Of a DNA stretch of 64,000 nucleotides, positions 1-6,998 are shown one piece after another. Within the stretch, counting starts at the first letter, position 1. Every line of letters starts with the position of its first letter. This stretch comes from a virus: positions 141,011 through 205,010 of the IMG/VR virus record IMGVR_UViG_3300042317_001568; one strand, written 5' to 3'. A program made the position numbers and the translations under genes. The notes under the pieces were generated by a model. That model was not told the origin of the DNA. It saw nothing but the letters and a program-made list of their open reading frames with translations, and ran no database searches.

Positions 1-77
1 ATATGGATTTATTTGATATCATTCCAGAAATCGGCGTTCCGGAAAATGATCCTGAAACAACGCCGGTTGCGGAATGA
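1..77 (+). CDS. C-terminal end of an upstream gene (partial)
   Basis: An open frame enters from the left edge and stops at TGA 75-77. The visible residues are acidic and proline-rich (DLFDIIPEIG...PETTPVAE), as is common for phage protein tails. There is an ATG at position 3, but no upstream sequence is available to judge whether it is a start, so it is treated as the end of a longer gene. Function cannot be assigned. Confidence 0.55.
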   Translation, partial: MDLFDIIPEIGVPENDPETTPVAE

Positions 78-89
78 TTTTAGGAGAAT

Positions 90-221
90 ATGCATTCTCC
101 CTCTTTTTACCTATCGGTGGCTATGTTTACTTTAATCAGCCTGTCATGGCACATTGGGTTGTTCAGTCTTGTCGCAATGTCGTTTTTCATGGTGTACATC
201 AGCAAACGTTACGGTCGATGA
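90..221 (+). CDS. Small single-pass membrane protein (43 aa)
   Basis: This 43-codon frame starts at ATG 90 behind an AGGAG ribosome site (82-86 region) and ends at TGA 219-221. The product is almost entirely hydrophobic from about residue 8 to 36 (SVAMFTLISLSW, FSLVAMSFFMVY) and ends with the basic tail ISKRYGR, which fits one or two short membrane segments with a cytoplasmic positive end. A longer frame beginning at 74 overlaps it but has no good ribosome site and reads like shadow sequence. Function is unknown; small phage membrane proteins of this kind include lysis and superinfection proteins, but nothing here proves either role. Confidence 0.6.
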   Translation: MHSPSFYLSVAMFTLISLSWHIGLFSLVAMSFFMVYISKRYGR

Positions 222-302
222 TAGGTATGTCTTTACTCTGTATTCTGAGTAATCAGATACGTAGTACGGTCAAACTGGACACTGCGATCTTCCGCGTGTC
301 GC

Positions 303-330
303 TTGACACGATTCCCGAGCCGAATATGAT
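303..330 (+). promoter_or_regulatory. Candidate sigma70-like promoter
   Basis: TTGACA (303-308) is followed after 16 bp by TATGAT (325-330), a strong match to host sigma70 hexamers. It lies in the non-coding gap before the SEC-C gene at 404. A short inverted repeat (TGGTCG/CGACCA, about 345-372) sits between it and the gene and could be a leader structure. Confidence 0.6.
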
Positions 331-403
331 AGGCGATTCTTCGACATGGTCGCAGCATAGCGGACGCGACCAGCGCTGACAACTCGTTTTGCAAGGAAGC
401 ATC

Positions 404-916
404 ATGACGCAAAAAGATTCTTCTCACGTCGCCGAAAAAGATGCGGCGCTCTTACGTCACCGCCCACGCCGCAATGAGCGGTGCGCTTGCGGTAGCGGCA
501 AAAAATTTAAACATTGCCACGGCACCACGCCAAACAACATCAATTGGCGTAAGCCCGCCTACATCGACGGCGGCGAGTCTCCGGTGCGTTGGGTTATTGT
601 TAATCGATCCGGCACTAGTTTCTTTTCGACAAAAGACGACAAGCTTATGGTGTTTAAGTCTCGTGCGGACGCCAACGCCATTGCCATGTTGGATTTTTTT
701 GCGGATCAAGAACCCGGCGACATTAACGTTGGGGGCGTAGGGCCGACAAAATGGCAGCATTTGCAAGATACGCTGCCGTACATTGAAGTTGAAAACGCGG
801 ATCAGGGTTTTGTGTTTATTCAAGAACGCATCGACTTTGCCCGCGACACGTATCTAAACGCTGCCGGCGCTGACGCCGACATTCCTCCCACCGAAACGGA
901 TTCGCAGGAGAACTAA
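404..916 (+). CDS. SEC-C motif zinc-binding protein
   Basis: This is a 170-residue protein. Residues about 23-40 carry a SEC-C zinc motif (NERCACGSGKKFKHCHG): a C-x-C pair followed by C-H, as in the C-terminal tail of SecA and many small bacterial and phage proteins. The remaining 130 residues are an unrecognised domain with no membrane segment. The start is taken at ATG 404 because AAGGAA lies just upstream; the TTG at 389 lacks a ribosome site. SEC-C motifs often mediate protein or ribosome contacts, but the partner is unknown. It heads a run of tightly spaced genes after the promoter at 303. Confidence 0.75.
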   Translation: MTQKDSSHVAEKDAALLRHRPRRNERCACGSGKKFKHCHGTTPNNINWRKPAYIDGGESPVRWVIVNRSGTSFFSTKDDKLMVFKSRADANAIAMLDFFADQEPGDINVGGVGPTKWQHLQDTLPYIEVENADQGFVFIQERIDFARDTYLNAAGADADIPPTETDSQEN

Positions 917-921
917 TTCGC

Positions 922-1278
922 ATGGCATCGCGGCCCACAGCACGCGCTACGGCGCATGGTTGGAACGACTCGTGGTGGGATTACGTCAAGCACGGGCAGC
1001 CAATGGACCCCGCAAAAAAAGCGGAGTTAGCGGCTAAAAAGAAAGCGCGTCAGCAGGAAACAGCAAACAAGGGTTTGCGGTTTATTATTTTGAAAAGCTC
1101 GCGGTATGTAGACGAAACCGATCTCTCGGTTACTGACGCGTACACCGGACCTACTTGTCGCCGCGCTAAAGTTGAGCCGGGGCAGGTCTATACGTCGTTT
1201 GAGACGGCGCAAGCAGACGCTGACAAACTGTCAAAATTCAACTCTGCAGGATTTGAAGTGCACCCTCTTTCATCATGA
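922..1278 (+). CDS. Hypothetical protein (118 aa)
   Basis: Not recognised. The N-terminus is aromatic (HGWNDSWWDYVKHG), followed by a very basic Lys/Ala helix around residues 32-50 and a mixed alpha/beta C-terminal half. It starts five bases after the SEC-C gene, and AGGAG lies in the end of that gene, so the two are probably translated together. The stop overlaps an ATG at 1275. Confidence 0.7.
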   Translation: MASRPTARATAHGWNDSWWDYVKHGQPMDPAKKAELAAKKKARQQETANKGLRFIILKSSRYVDETDLSVTDAYTGPTCRRAKVEPGQVYTSFETAQADADKLSKFNSAGFEVHPLSS

Positions 1279-1427
1279 TCTATAGCGACTACACGGATGT
1301 TTTACGCGGCAATCGAATCTCGCCTCCGCATGGCGAAAATGCGGCAAAATCGTATTGCCCGCGTGATGTCCCGGGCGCGACACATATTCGCGCTGGTGAC
1401 GACATTCGGGTTAGCGCGCAATCGTGA
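1275..1427 (+). CDS. Possible small overlapping ORF (50 aa)
   Basis: The ATG at 1275 overlaps the upstream stop as ATGA, the junction style used throughout this genome. The frame runs 50 codons to TGA 1425-1427. The product (MIYSDYTDVLRGN...DDIRVSAQS) is soluble and mildly acidic. It overlaps the first 130 bp of the frame beginning at 1297, so either this small gene is real and the next gene starts later, or this is a chance frame. Undecided. Confidence 0.35.
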   Translation: MIYSDYTDVLRGNRISPPHGENAAKSYCPRDVPGATHIRAGDDIRVSAQS

Positions 1428-2406
1428 GAAACGCGCGGTACGCCGACGATGGCGTAAGTTTCAAGGCTGGTGGTTGCATACGCTAGAGCAGCTTTGCACT
1501 CACGGATTATGGTCACCGGTTTCAGACCAGTGTTTTTCTAATCTCACTGCAAACGAAGCCAACCGATTTGATTTCGCGTTTGGCTTGTGCACGCGGTGTC
1601 TGCCTTTATGTGTGAAGTGGGTAGAGTCTCGCGCGTCTTTTGTGCGGCGTCTTCGTCGCAAAATAAACGCGCAGATTATTCCCTGCCGTAAGACGCATTT
1701 CTGTCCATCTTGTTTTGCGTCTTTGTCGGCCAACCAGTATCGAAAATTTAAAGAGGTCGTAAACGATCTTATTCAGAGTCACGCCGTCGTTAGCGTTACG
1801 GCGCACGTCTCTGCTGTGTTTATTCCAGCGACCACACTGTACGATAAAAATCTGCAGCAGGACGAGTATTTACGGGAAAACATTGGAGCTCTTCGGCAGG
1901 CTATAACGCACGCAAAAAATTTGCGGCAAAAGCTGCACAAGCGGTTTCAGCGCAACACGCTTGGGTCGTTCTGGCGGATCATCGCTGTTCCAATGCCAGA
2001 CGGCTGGCGTTTGGAAACTCGATGGGTGGTGCTGCATCGAAGCGATACGCCCCCACCGATTGAAGACACTGACGACAGTCACGTACGGTTTCACAAAACT
2101 GTGGCTTTAGAGTACTCAACGTGGGCCGAGCGGTTTTCTAGCGGCGACCTTGATGACACGCTGGCCGACGTGCTGGCTCGATTTGCTAAATATCCAGTAT
2201 CGCTCATTCGCGGCGATGTAGACCTTATTGCTGCGTGGTTAAACGCTAGCGCAAGAACAAAAGTTTTGCTCGGAACTGGTCTTTTAAAACAAGCCGGCCC
2301 AAGCCTTATTGGTCACTACAAAAAACGCGACAAGCGCACACGCCGAGCTCGCGCGTACAGGAGAAGTCGTCTTGCCGGGCAAACGACGCAAACGCGCAAC
2401 ACGTAA
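1297..2406 (+). CDS. Hypothetical zinc-cysteine protein (up to 369 aa)
   Basis: Not recognised. It has CxxC pairs: LCTRCLPLC around residue 96-102 and HFCPSCFA around residue 138-141. A long arginine/lysine-rich N-terminus may bind nucleic acid. The CP.C motif followed by an amphipathic helix resembles the cysteine cluster of some rolling-circle Rep proteins, but I cannot locate a convincing HUH or catalytic tyrosine motif, so that remains a weak alternative. The true start is unclear: ATG 1297 has no ribosome site and the first 45 residues overlap a competing 50-codon frame. Confidence 0.6.
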   Translation: MFYAAIESRLRMAKMRQNRIARVMSRARHIFALVTTFGLARNREKRAVRRRWRKFQGWWLHTLEQLCTHGLWSPVSDQCFSNLTANEANRFDFAFGLCTRCLPLCVKWVESRASFVRRLRRKINAQIIPCRKTHFCPSCFASLSANQYRKFKEVVNDLIQSHAVVSVTAHVSAVFIPATTLYDKNLQQDEYLRENIGALRQAITHAKNLRQKLHKRFQRNTLGSFWRIIAVPMPDGWRLETRWVVLHRSDTPPPIEDTDDSHVRFHKTVALEYSTWAERFSSGDLDDTLADVLARFAKYPVSLIRGDVDLIAAWLNASARTKVLLGTGLLKQAGPSLIGHYKKRDKRTRRARAYRRSRLAGQTTQTRNT

Positions 2407-3508
2407 TGGTGTTGCTCCGGGTATTGCGTTTGACCCTGCGCCTACCACGCAGCGGTTACGCTACTTGTGTGAGTTCTTGTTTGCCGGCGACCCCTATGCC
2501 ATGGCGCAGGCGCTTGGCGTTTGTTATAGGCACTTCTATACGGTTTACGACGGCCGGTGTAAATTGTCGATTCGCATGGCGGGGCAAGTTATTGCCGCGC
2601 TGAACGTTCGGGCCGAGTGGCTGCTAAACGGAACAGGGCCAATGCTAGCGACAGACATTTCTGAAATTCGATTTCATCTTGCGCCGACTATACGTAGTTC
2701 GTTTCCGTTAAAATCGGCTGATCGGTTTATCCGGCCGGAAACTGTTTGCGCGGCGCCGTCTGATAATGCTGCGCCAGAAGCTGTGGGTGATTACTCGGAA
2801 GCCGCCACCGCGCTTTTTAAGGCGCGTGTGCAGAATGCTCCGGTACTCCTGTTGGTCGGCGGCACCGCGGCACCAGCTGGCCCGGCAATGGCTTCTTTTA
2901 TCCGTAGTGGTTATGCCGGCGCTGCTGGCTTTACCCTGCAGGCGGCAAAACAAGATGCCTCGCCGGCACTAGCCGCAGGTGAATTAGACTTAAACAACAT
3001 AGCTAGGTTTGCTGCCGCCGTTGGCCGAGGATACGGGGAGGCTATTGCGTCAAAGATTCATAGTCCCCGTTCTCCGTGGCCCAGAGAGCACAGCGCCTTG
3101 GCTGCGGCATACGACAACTCGCTGCCGATAGCTGTACAGGTTGAGCTTGGTGAAATACCCGAGCATTTTGGCCCAGTGCACGCCGGCGCAGAGTTAGGCG
3201 CCGCTGTTGGTTCTGCAGCGTATGTGGACCAGCTTGTGTTGGCTGACTATTTGCAAAAAATTGACTGCCATGACGCGGCAGTCATTATTTGCGTTGGAGA
3301 AGCACATCGTTGGCTGACTGCCTTATCGCGGCAGTCAACCTTACTTCGGAAAATCATCTTGGCAGACGCTGACACATCGGCGGCGCAGTGTTTTTCGCAA
3401 AAAGCGGCGCAGGTGATCTACATTGACAATAGTGCTTGTGTGTTTTTTCGTGAATTGCTTGTGGCGGTTCAGGCGGCTCAAGCCGCCGGTGAAATGACTG
3501 GAGAATAG
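2372..3508 (+). CDS. HTH domain fused to deoxyhypusine-synthase-like domain
   Basis: The start is taken at TTG 2372, which has AGGAG about 8 bp upstream; the TTG at 2309 lacks one. This gives 378 residues overlapping the previous gene by 35 bp. Residues about 31-91 look like a repressor-type helix-turn-helix, ending with RAEWLLNGTGPM, the signature that closes many phage-repressor HTH domains. From about residue 150 onward the order of motifs recalls deoxyhypusine-synthase-like Rossmann proteins of bacteria: a hydrophobic strand (VLLLVGGTAAP), SALAAAYDNSLPIAVQVELG, then HAGAELGAAVGSAAYVDQLVLADYL. True eIF5A modification is not expected in a bacterium. Function is unknown; NAD-type ligand sensing coupled to DNA binding is inference. 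Confidence 0.6.
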   Translation: MPGKRRKRATRNGVAPGIAFDPAPTTQRLRYLCEFLFAGDPYAMAQALGVCYRHFYTVYDGRCKLSIRMAGQVIAALNVRAEWLLNGTGPMLATDISEIRFHLAPTIRSSFPLKSADRFIRPETVCAAPSDNAAPEAVGDYSEAATALFKARVQNAPVLLLVGGTAAPAGPAMASFIRSGYAGAAGFTLQAAKQDASPALAAGELDLNNIARFAAAVGRGYGEAIASKIHSPRSPWPREHSALAAAYDNSLPIAVQVELGEIPEHFGPVHAGAELGAAVGSAAYVDQLVLADYLQKIDCHDAAVIICVGEAHRWLTALSRQSTLLRKIILADADTSAAQCFSQKAAQVIYIDNSACVFFRELLVAVQAAQAAGEMTGE

Positions 3509-3509
3509 A

Positions 3510-4724
3510 GTGGCAGATAGTGTTTTTGAACAAGTCGATCAGTTTGTGCTGCACTCTTCCGCGCCGACAGTTCCGAAAGAGGACGTATTGTCGGCGCAAG
3601 AGCAGCTCACCTTTGTGACGTCGCTTATTGACTTCTGGAAGCAGGTACCTAAAGCCTGTCGCGCTCAGTTGCAACGCGTGTCTGAAAGTATTTCGCAGCT
3701 TGATTTCCCACTAATTGGTGGAGATTTTTACTCGGCATTGTTTTCTAGCGAGCGGATTGCCAGCGCAGAGAAGAAATACGGTTTGTCGCAGGAAGAGGTT
3801 TTTGCTGCGTTGCTGTACGCGCTGCAGCTGTTTTTGATGCGGTCTGACCCAAAGACGGCGGTTATCGATGACTTGTGGAAACTGGTTGTAATTGCGCTGG
3901 AGAAAGCGGCCAACAGAAACAAGCCGACCAACGAGCCCGAGCTGTACAACGAGCGCATGGTGTCTCGGGTATTTAAACACCGCAAACAAACCATTGCGTC
4001 GTTGGGCGCCGTCAACGCCGAGTATGTGTATTTTGAAACCCCGGTAGCCGACGACAAACATGGGCCAGAGCTCCGCGGACTGGCATTTATTTCTCGCACT
4101 GATTTGCCAAAAGCAAAGCAGCCTGCTTTCGCCAATAAGCTTTTTGTGTTGCTCGAAACCGGCGAGCACATTATTGTCGAGACAAATGCTTCAAACCTAA
4201 GCCGCCACGCCGATCCCGAAGCCTACGAGAAAATTCCGGCGAGCTTGTTGCTGCAGGCGGTAATTGCGGCGCCACTGATGGTTCGCATGGGCGTTATTAC
4301 TCGGTCTCAGGCTGATACTATCGCAGAAACGTTTGGTGAGTTTATTGCGCCTGTAACAGCAGAGATTATTGCTGACACGGCGTCCATGCTGCCGATTGAA
4401 CAGGTGTTTGTGCGGGCGCACGCCAACACGGCTTATGCCGGGCACGTTACTGGACCCAACGGAGCCGAGGTGCGGTTTCCCGCACTAAGCATCGACGACA
4501 CCAATCAGCTCGCTTTTGTGTTGCGCGCGCGGATTACGCCGAGCAGCTATTACTTGGTATCTAGTCTGGTGGCGGGCGGAGACGACTCTCCCGATGTACC
4601 CATCATGAAAAATGACTACCCAAGACAGCTGTCTCCATACGGCGTATACTTATTTCCAACGTCGCAGGATTTGTTCGTGTTGTCGGCTTTTCCGCACAAC
4701 TTTATTCTTGGCCCCGAGGGATAG
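3510..4724 (+). CDS. Hypothetical protein (404 aa)
   Basis: Not recognised. It starts at GTG 3510 behind GGAG, one base after the stop of the HTH fusion, so the two are probably co-translated. The first 140 residues are helical and resemble an alpha-helical bundle (EQLTFVTSLIDFWKQV, EEVFAALLYALQLFLM). The rest is mixed, with several beta-rich stretches (YVYFETPVADD, KLFVLLETGEHIIVETN). There is no signal peptide or membrane segment. Its fixed position directly after the HTH/DHS-like gene makes it a candidate functional partner, but that is only context. Confidence 0.7.
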   Translation: MADSVFEQVDQFVLHSSAPTVPKEDVLSAQEQLTFVTSLIDFWKQVPKACRAQLQRVSESISQLDFPLIGGDFYSALFSSERIASAEKKYGLSQEEVFAALLYALQLFLMRSDPKTAVIDDLWKLVVIALEKAANRNKPTNEPELYNERMVSRVFKHRKQTIASLGAVNAEYVYFETPVADDKHGPELRGLAFISRTDLPKAKQPAFANKLFVLLETGEHIIVETNASNLSRHADPEAYEKIPASLLLQAVIAAPLMVRMGVITRSQADTIAETFGEFIAPVTAEIIADTASMLPIEQVFVRAHANTAYAGHVTGPNGAEVRFPALSIDDTNQLAFVLRARITPSSYYLVSSLVAGGDDSPDVPIMKNDYPRQLSPYGVYLFPTSQDLFVLSAFPHNFILGPEG

Positions 4725-4729
4725 GCGGC

Positions 4730-5344
4730 ATGTATTTGTTCATGGACACGGAAACCGGCGGGCTAACGCCAGACCGTAGTTTGCTTACGGCGTCGTTTAT
4801 TCCGGTGGACAAGAATTTCGGCATTATGCCGCTTACGTATTTCGATCCGCTAATGCAGCGGACAGAGCACGCTGAGTGCGGCCTGTATCTGGCTATTAAG
4901 CCGGAGACGTACGTCATCGACCAAGAGGCGTTAGCCGTTAACAAAATCAACATCGCCGAGCACGAGCGCGACGCGGTACCGGTCGACATGGCTCGCCGGC
5001 TGATCAACAGTTTTGTAGAAGCCGCGCGCAAAGAATCCGGCAAAAAGTATCTGGTCCCCGCCGGTCACAATGTGGCGTTTGACGTGCAGTTTTTGAAAGC
5101 GCAAATCTTCACTGAAGAAGAGTGGGACCGGTTGTTCACGTACCCGTTTCTGGACACAGCGTCTGCTGCGCGGTTCCTCAACGCAGCTGGGGCTATTGAC
5201 GGCGGGTACTCGCTGACCACGATGCGGTCCAAGTTTTTGAGCGCCGATTTTGGAGTTGCGCACAACGCAGAAGTGGATAATCTGACGACTATCGCGTTGG
5301 CTCAAAAGCTCACTGAATTCGTTCAACGGCGCGCCAGCGCCTAA
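4730..5344 (+). CDS. DnaQ-like 3'-5' exonuclease (DEDDh)
   Basis: This 204-residue protein has the full DEDDh set: MDTETGG gives Asp6 and Glu8 (Exo I), GHNVAFDVQF gives Asp118 (Exo II), and HNAEVDN gives His178 and Asp183 (Exo III). It should be a stand-alone two-metal exonuclease that degrades single-stranded DNA or RNA from the 3' end, perhaps for proofreading or nucleic-acid turnover. The fused polymerase at 20560 carries its own exonuclease domain, so this is a second enzyme. It follows the 404-residue protein by five bases and is the last gene before the RNA region. Confidence 0.9.
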   Translation: MYLFMDTETGGLTPDRSLLTASFIPVDKNFGIMPLTYFDPLMQRTEHAECGLYLAIKPETYVIDQEALAVNKINIAEHERDAVPVDMARRLINSFVEAARKESGKKYLVPAGHNVAFDVQFLKAQIFTEEEWDRLFTYPFLDTASAARFLNAAGAIDGGYSLTTMRSKFLSADFGVAHNAEVDNLTTIALAQKLTEFVQRRASA

Positions 5345-5451
5345 ATCGCGTCAAACTTCCGCGATCTGGCACCCTAGTCATGAGTGGGTCATAACCGTGA
5401 AGCGTACAGCAAAGAAAGGTGATACTCCAATTTGTGTGTGCGAAGCCGTGG

Positions 5452-5457
5452 TATAAA
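5452..5457 (+). promoter_or_regulatory. Possible -10 box for the tRNA region
   Basis: The 132-bp gap between the exonuclease and the tRNA contains TATAAA 25 bp upstream of the tRNA. No good -35 hexamer is present at 16-18 bp (only the T-rich TTTGTG nearby), so this is tentative. Nothing else is evident in the gap. Confidence 0.3.
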
Positions 5458-5477
5458 AGGACGTTACCGCGCGAAGC

Positions 5478-5548
5478 TGCCCGATGGTGTAACGGTAGCA
5501 CAAGAGATTTTGGCTCTCTTAGTCTAGGTTCGAATCCTAGTCGGGCAT
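5478..5548 (+). tRNA. tRNA-Gln (anticodon UUG)
   Basis: A complete cloverleaf can be drawn by hand. The acceptor TGCCCGA pairs with TCGGGCA (5541-5547). The D stem is GTGT/GCAC. The anticodon stem AGAGA/TCTCT encloses the loop TTTTGGC, giving anticodon TTG. A four-base variable loop is followed by the T stem CTAGG/CCTAG with the canonical TTCGAAT loop. CCA is not encoded. The UUG anticodon reads CAA glutamine codons and probably supplements the host pool. The 3' end of this gene is repeated at 6108-6132. Confidence 0.95.
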
Positions 5549-5549
5549 T
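5525..5549 (+). repeat. Direct repeat copy 1 (tRNA 3' end)
   Basis: This 25-bp stretch, from within the T stem of the tRNA-Gln to just past its discriminator base, is identical to 6108-6132. The two copies bracket a single protein gene, like attachment sites of an element inserted at a tRNA 3' end. Confidence 0.9.
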
Positions 5550-5561
5550 CGGAGGTTTTAA

Positions 5562-6110
5562 ATGAGTACTAGCGTAAATCTTTGGGATCAGCTAGACGTA
5601 CCGCACAAAGGTTGGATTTTTTTAGACGTTATAGATACGGAAACAGCAGAAGCAACCTGCGAGATGTGCGGAAACGAGCGTATTCGTTATGTACATATGA
5701 TGGCGCACGCAGATTACGCCGCACGACTCAGTGTTGGTTGTGTGTGCGCCGAAAAAATGGCAGATGATTATGTTAACCCGCGTCGTCGCGAACGTAAATT
5801 GCGCAATGCTGCTGCAAAACGCATTCGCGACAAAAAACGTGAACTTGAAAATAAAGAAACGCGGCGACAACAAATACTTGACGCGGTGTGGCAAGAATCA
5901 AAAAACGGCAATCCGTATTTGCGCATAAATCTATACTACAGCGACAGTAGCCACATCTGGACGCGAAAAATTCACGCTGTAGTAGTCAAATCAAAATTTA
6001 CAGCTTCTTGGGCATTCTCTGTCGATGGCGTGTTTTCATCGTATAAGCACGCCAGCATAAACGCGGCGATGGCGGCGGCAAAACAAGAAATTTTGCGCAA
6101 ATTTGTTTAG
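5562..6110 (+). CDS. Zinc-cysteine protein bracketed by tRNA-end repeats
   Basis: This 182-residue protein starts at ATG 5562 behind GGAGG, only 13 bp after the tRNA. Residues 33-62 hold a likely metal site (CEMCG at 33-36, His45/His49, then VGCVCA at 60-62). A very basic coiled region (PRRRERKLRNAAAKRIRDKKREL) covers about 73-105, and an alpha/beta C-terminal half follows. The basic helix suggests nucleic-acid binding; no integrase, nuclease or homing-endonuclease motif was found. Its TAG stop (6108-6110) is the first codon of the second copy of the tRNA 3' end, so the gene and the repeat are fused. Function unknown. Confidence 0.8.
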   Translation: MSTSVNLWDQLDVPHKGWIFLDVIDTETAEATCEMCGNERIRYVHMMAHADYAARLSVGCVCAEKMADDYVNPRRRERKLRNAAAKRIRDKKRELENKETRRQQILDAVWQESKNGNPYLRINLYYSDSSHIWTRKIHAVVVKSKFTASWAFSVDGVFSSYKHASINAAMAAAKQEILRKFV

Positions 6111-6132
6111 GTTCGAATCCTAGTCGGGCATT
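6108..6132 (+). repeat. Direct repeat copy 2 (tRNA 3'-end remnant)
   Basis: This is a perfect 25-bp copy of 5525-5549, comprising the T arm and 3' acceptor strand without the rest of a tRNA. It supplies the stop codon of the gene before it and sits 27 bp upstream of the next start. Confidence 0.9.
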
Positions 6133-6159
6133 GGTTTAATTTTACTTTTGGAGAACAAC

Positions 6160-6480
6160 ATGATTAAAAACAATTTGGTGTACCAGTCTTATCGTTCGGC
6201 TAAGCAAAAGACAGAGCGGCGTTTAGTTGGATTGCCGCTGCGTAAGCATTTAATCAAAAACATTTGTCGCGTCATGAAGGAGTATGCTCCGCTTGTTGGC
6301 GTAACTCAAAAAGAAATTGCTGCCGACATTAAGGCTATTCAGGCGTGGAAACTTGATGCGGTGACAGATTGGTACTTCCTATACGACGCGCTTGGGTCTT
6401 CTTCTCGCCTTGATATTGAACTGCTTGATTTTTGTTCTTATGCGCGGTCGCGCTGGTGGTACAACCAACTTTCGCGGTAG
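6160..6480 (+). CDS. Hypothetical protein (106 aa)
   Basis: Not recognised. The start is ATG 6160 behind TTTGGAGAAC; a TTG at 6148 is ignored. The protein is basic at the N-terminus (RSAKQKTERRLVGLPLRKHLIKN) and helical throughout, ending with an aromatic segment (SRWWYNQLSR). It lies between the tRNA-end repeat and the tRNA-like element, so it may belong to the same RNA-linked block. Confidence 0.7.
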   Translation: MIKNNLVYQSYRSAKQKTERRLVGLPLRKHLIKNICRVMKEYAPLVGVTQKEIAADIKAIQAWKLDAVTDWYFLYDALGSSSRLDIELLDFCSYARSRWWYNQLSR

Positions 6481-6496
6481 AGTATTTTTTGGTTTT

Positions 6497-6637
6497 TGAT
6501 CGGCTCCTCAGTGACAGCGACTAAGGCGGCGCTTTGGTGCGCCGGTACCCAACAGCCACGTGCTTGACCTAACCCGACGGGGTGAACTACACAGCATGCC
6601 GGTGAGGTACATAGCGGGTGCAATTCCCGCCCGATCA
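6497..6637 (+). ncRNA. tRNA-like structured RNA element (about 141 nt)
   Basis: The ends look like a tRNA. TGATCGG (6497-6503) pairs perfectly with CCGATCA (6631-6637), and just inside the 3' strand is a T-arm-like hairpin GCGGG-TGCAATT-CCCGC (6614-6630) whose loop differs from a normal T loop mainly at position 55. The interior is about 110 nt instead of the usual 45. It contains a strong hairpin (CGGCGC/GCGCCG, about 6527-6544), ACCC/GGGT around GACG (6572-6583 region), and a possible long-range pair GTACC/GGTAC (6545-6549 with 6606-6610). I could not find a normal D arm or anticodon arm. It is flanked downstream by ATTCGGAGG, the same bases that follow the tRNA-Gln. Confidence 0.5.
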
Positions 6638-6689
6638 ATTCGGAGGCTGACGTTAGAGTTACAAAAATTTGTTTAATAAGGACGCAGTA

Positions 6690-6998
6690 ATGACATTCAA
6701 CGAACTGGAAGAGAAGGTACTGCAGTGGGCGATAGACCGAAAGATCATCCCCAACAGCAATCCGACAGCGCAACTCATGAAGACGATGTCGGAGTTGGGC
6801 GAGTTAGCCGACGCCACGCTCAAGGACAATCGACACGGCATTGTGGACGGCGTTGGCGACGTGCTGGTGACACTGATTCTGTACTGCAAATTACAAGAAA
6901 TCAGCGTAGCGGCATGTTTAGGCCGTGCCTACGATGAGATTAAAGATAGAAAAGGCACTTTAACACCAGAAGGTATTTTTGTGAAGGAGACAGCATGA
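6690..6998 (+). CDS. MazG-like nucleotide pyrophosphohydrolase
   Basis: This 102-residue protein has the MazG/all-alpha NTP pyrophosphatase pattern: SELGELAD gives the ExxE pair (Glu35, Glu38) and VDGVGDVLV gives the ExxD-type acidic pair (Asp53, Asp57) that bind Mg. Phage MazG proteins hydrolyse NTPs, dNTPs or related nucleotides to monophosphates and are proposed to clean the pool or alter host alarmone levels. The start is ATG 6690 after AAGGA; an upstream TTG is rejected. The stop overlaps the start of the next gene. Confidence 0.8.
   Translation: MTFNELEEKVLQWAIDRKIIPNSNPTAQLMKTMSELGELADATLKDNRHGIVDGVGDVLVTLILYCKLQEISVAACLGRAYDEIKDRKGTLTPEGIFVKETA

Noticed and set aside
74-379. 101-codon frame on + overlapping the small membrane protein
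   Set aside because: It lacks a ribosome site and reads as mixed low-quality sequence, while the 43-codon frame at 90 has AGGAG and a clear hydrophobic pattern.
2372-3508. CI-type repressor implying lysogeny
   Set aside because: The HTH is present but the C-terminal half is not a LexA/CI peptidase domain, and there is no integrase or divergent operator region.
6497-6637. tmRNA or group I intron in a tRNA
   Set aside because: There is no tag ORF or tmRNA 5' GGGG end, and about 110 nt is too short for a typical group I intron with its conserved core, which I could not find.
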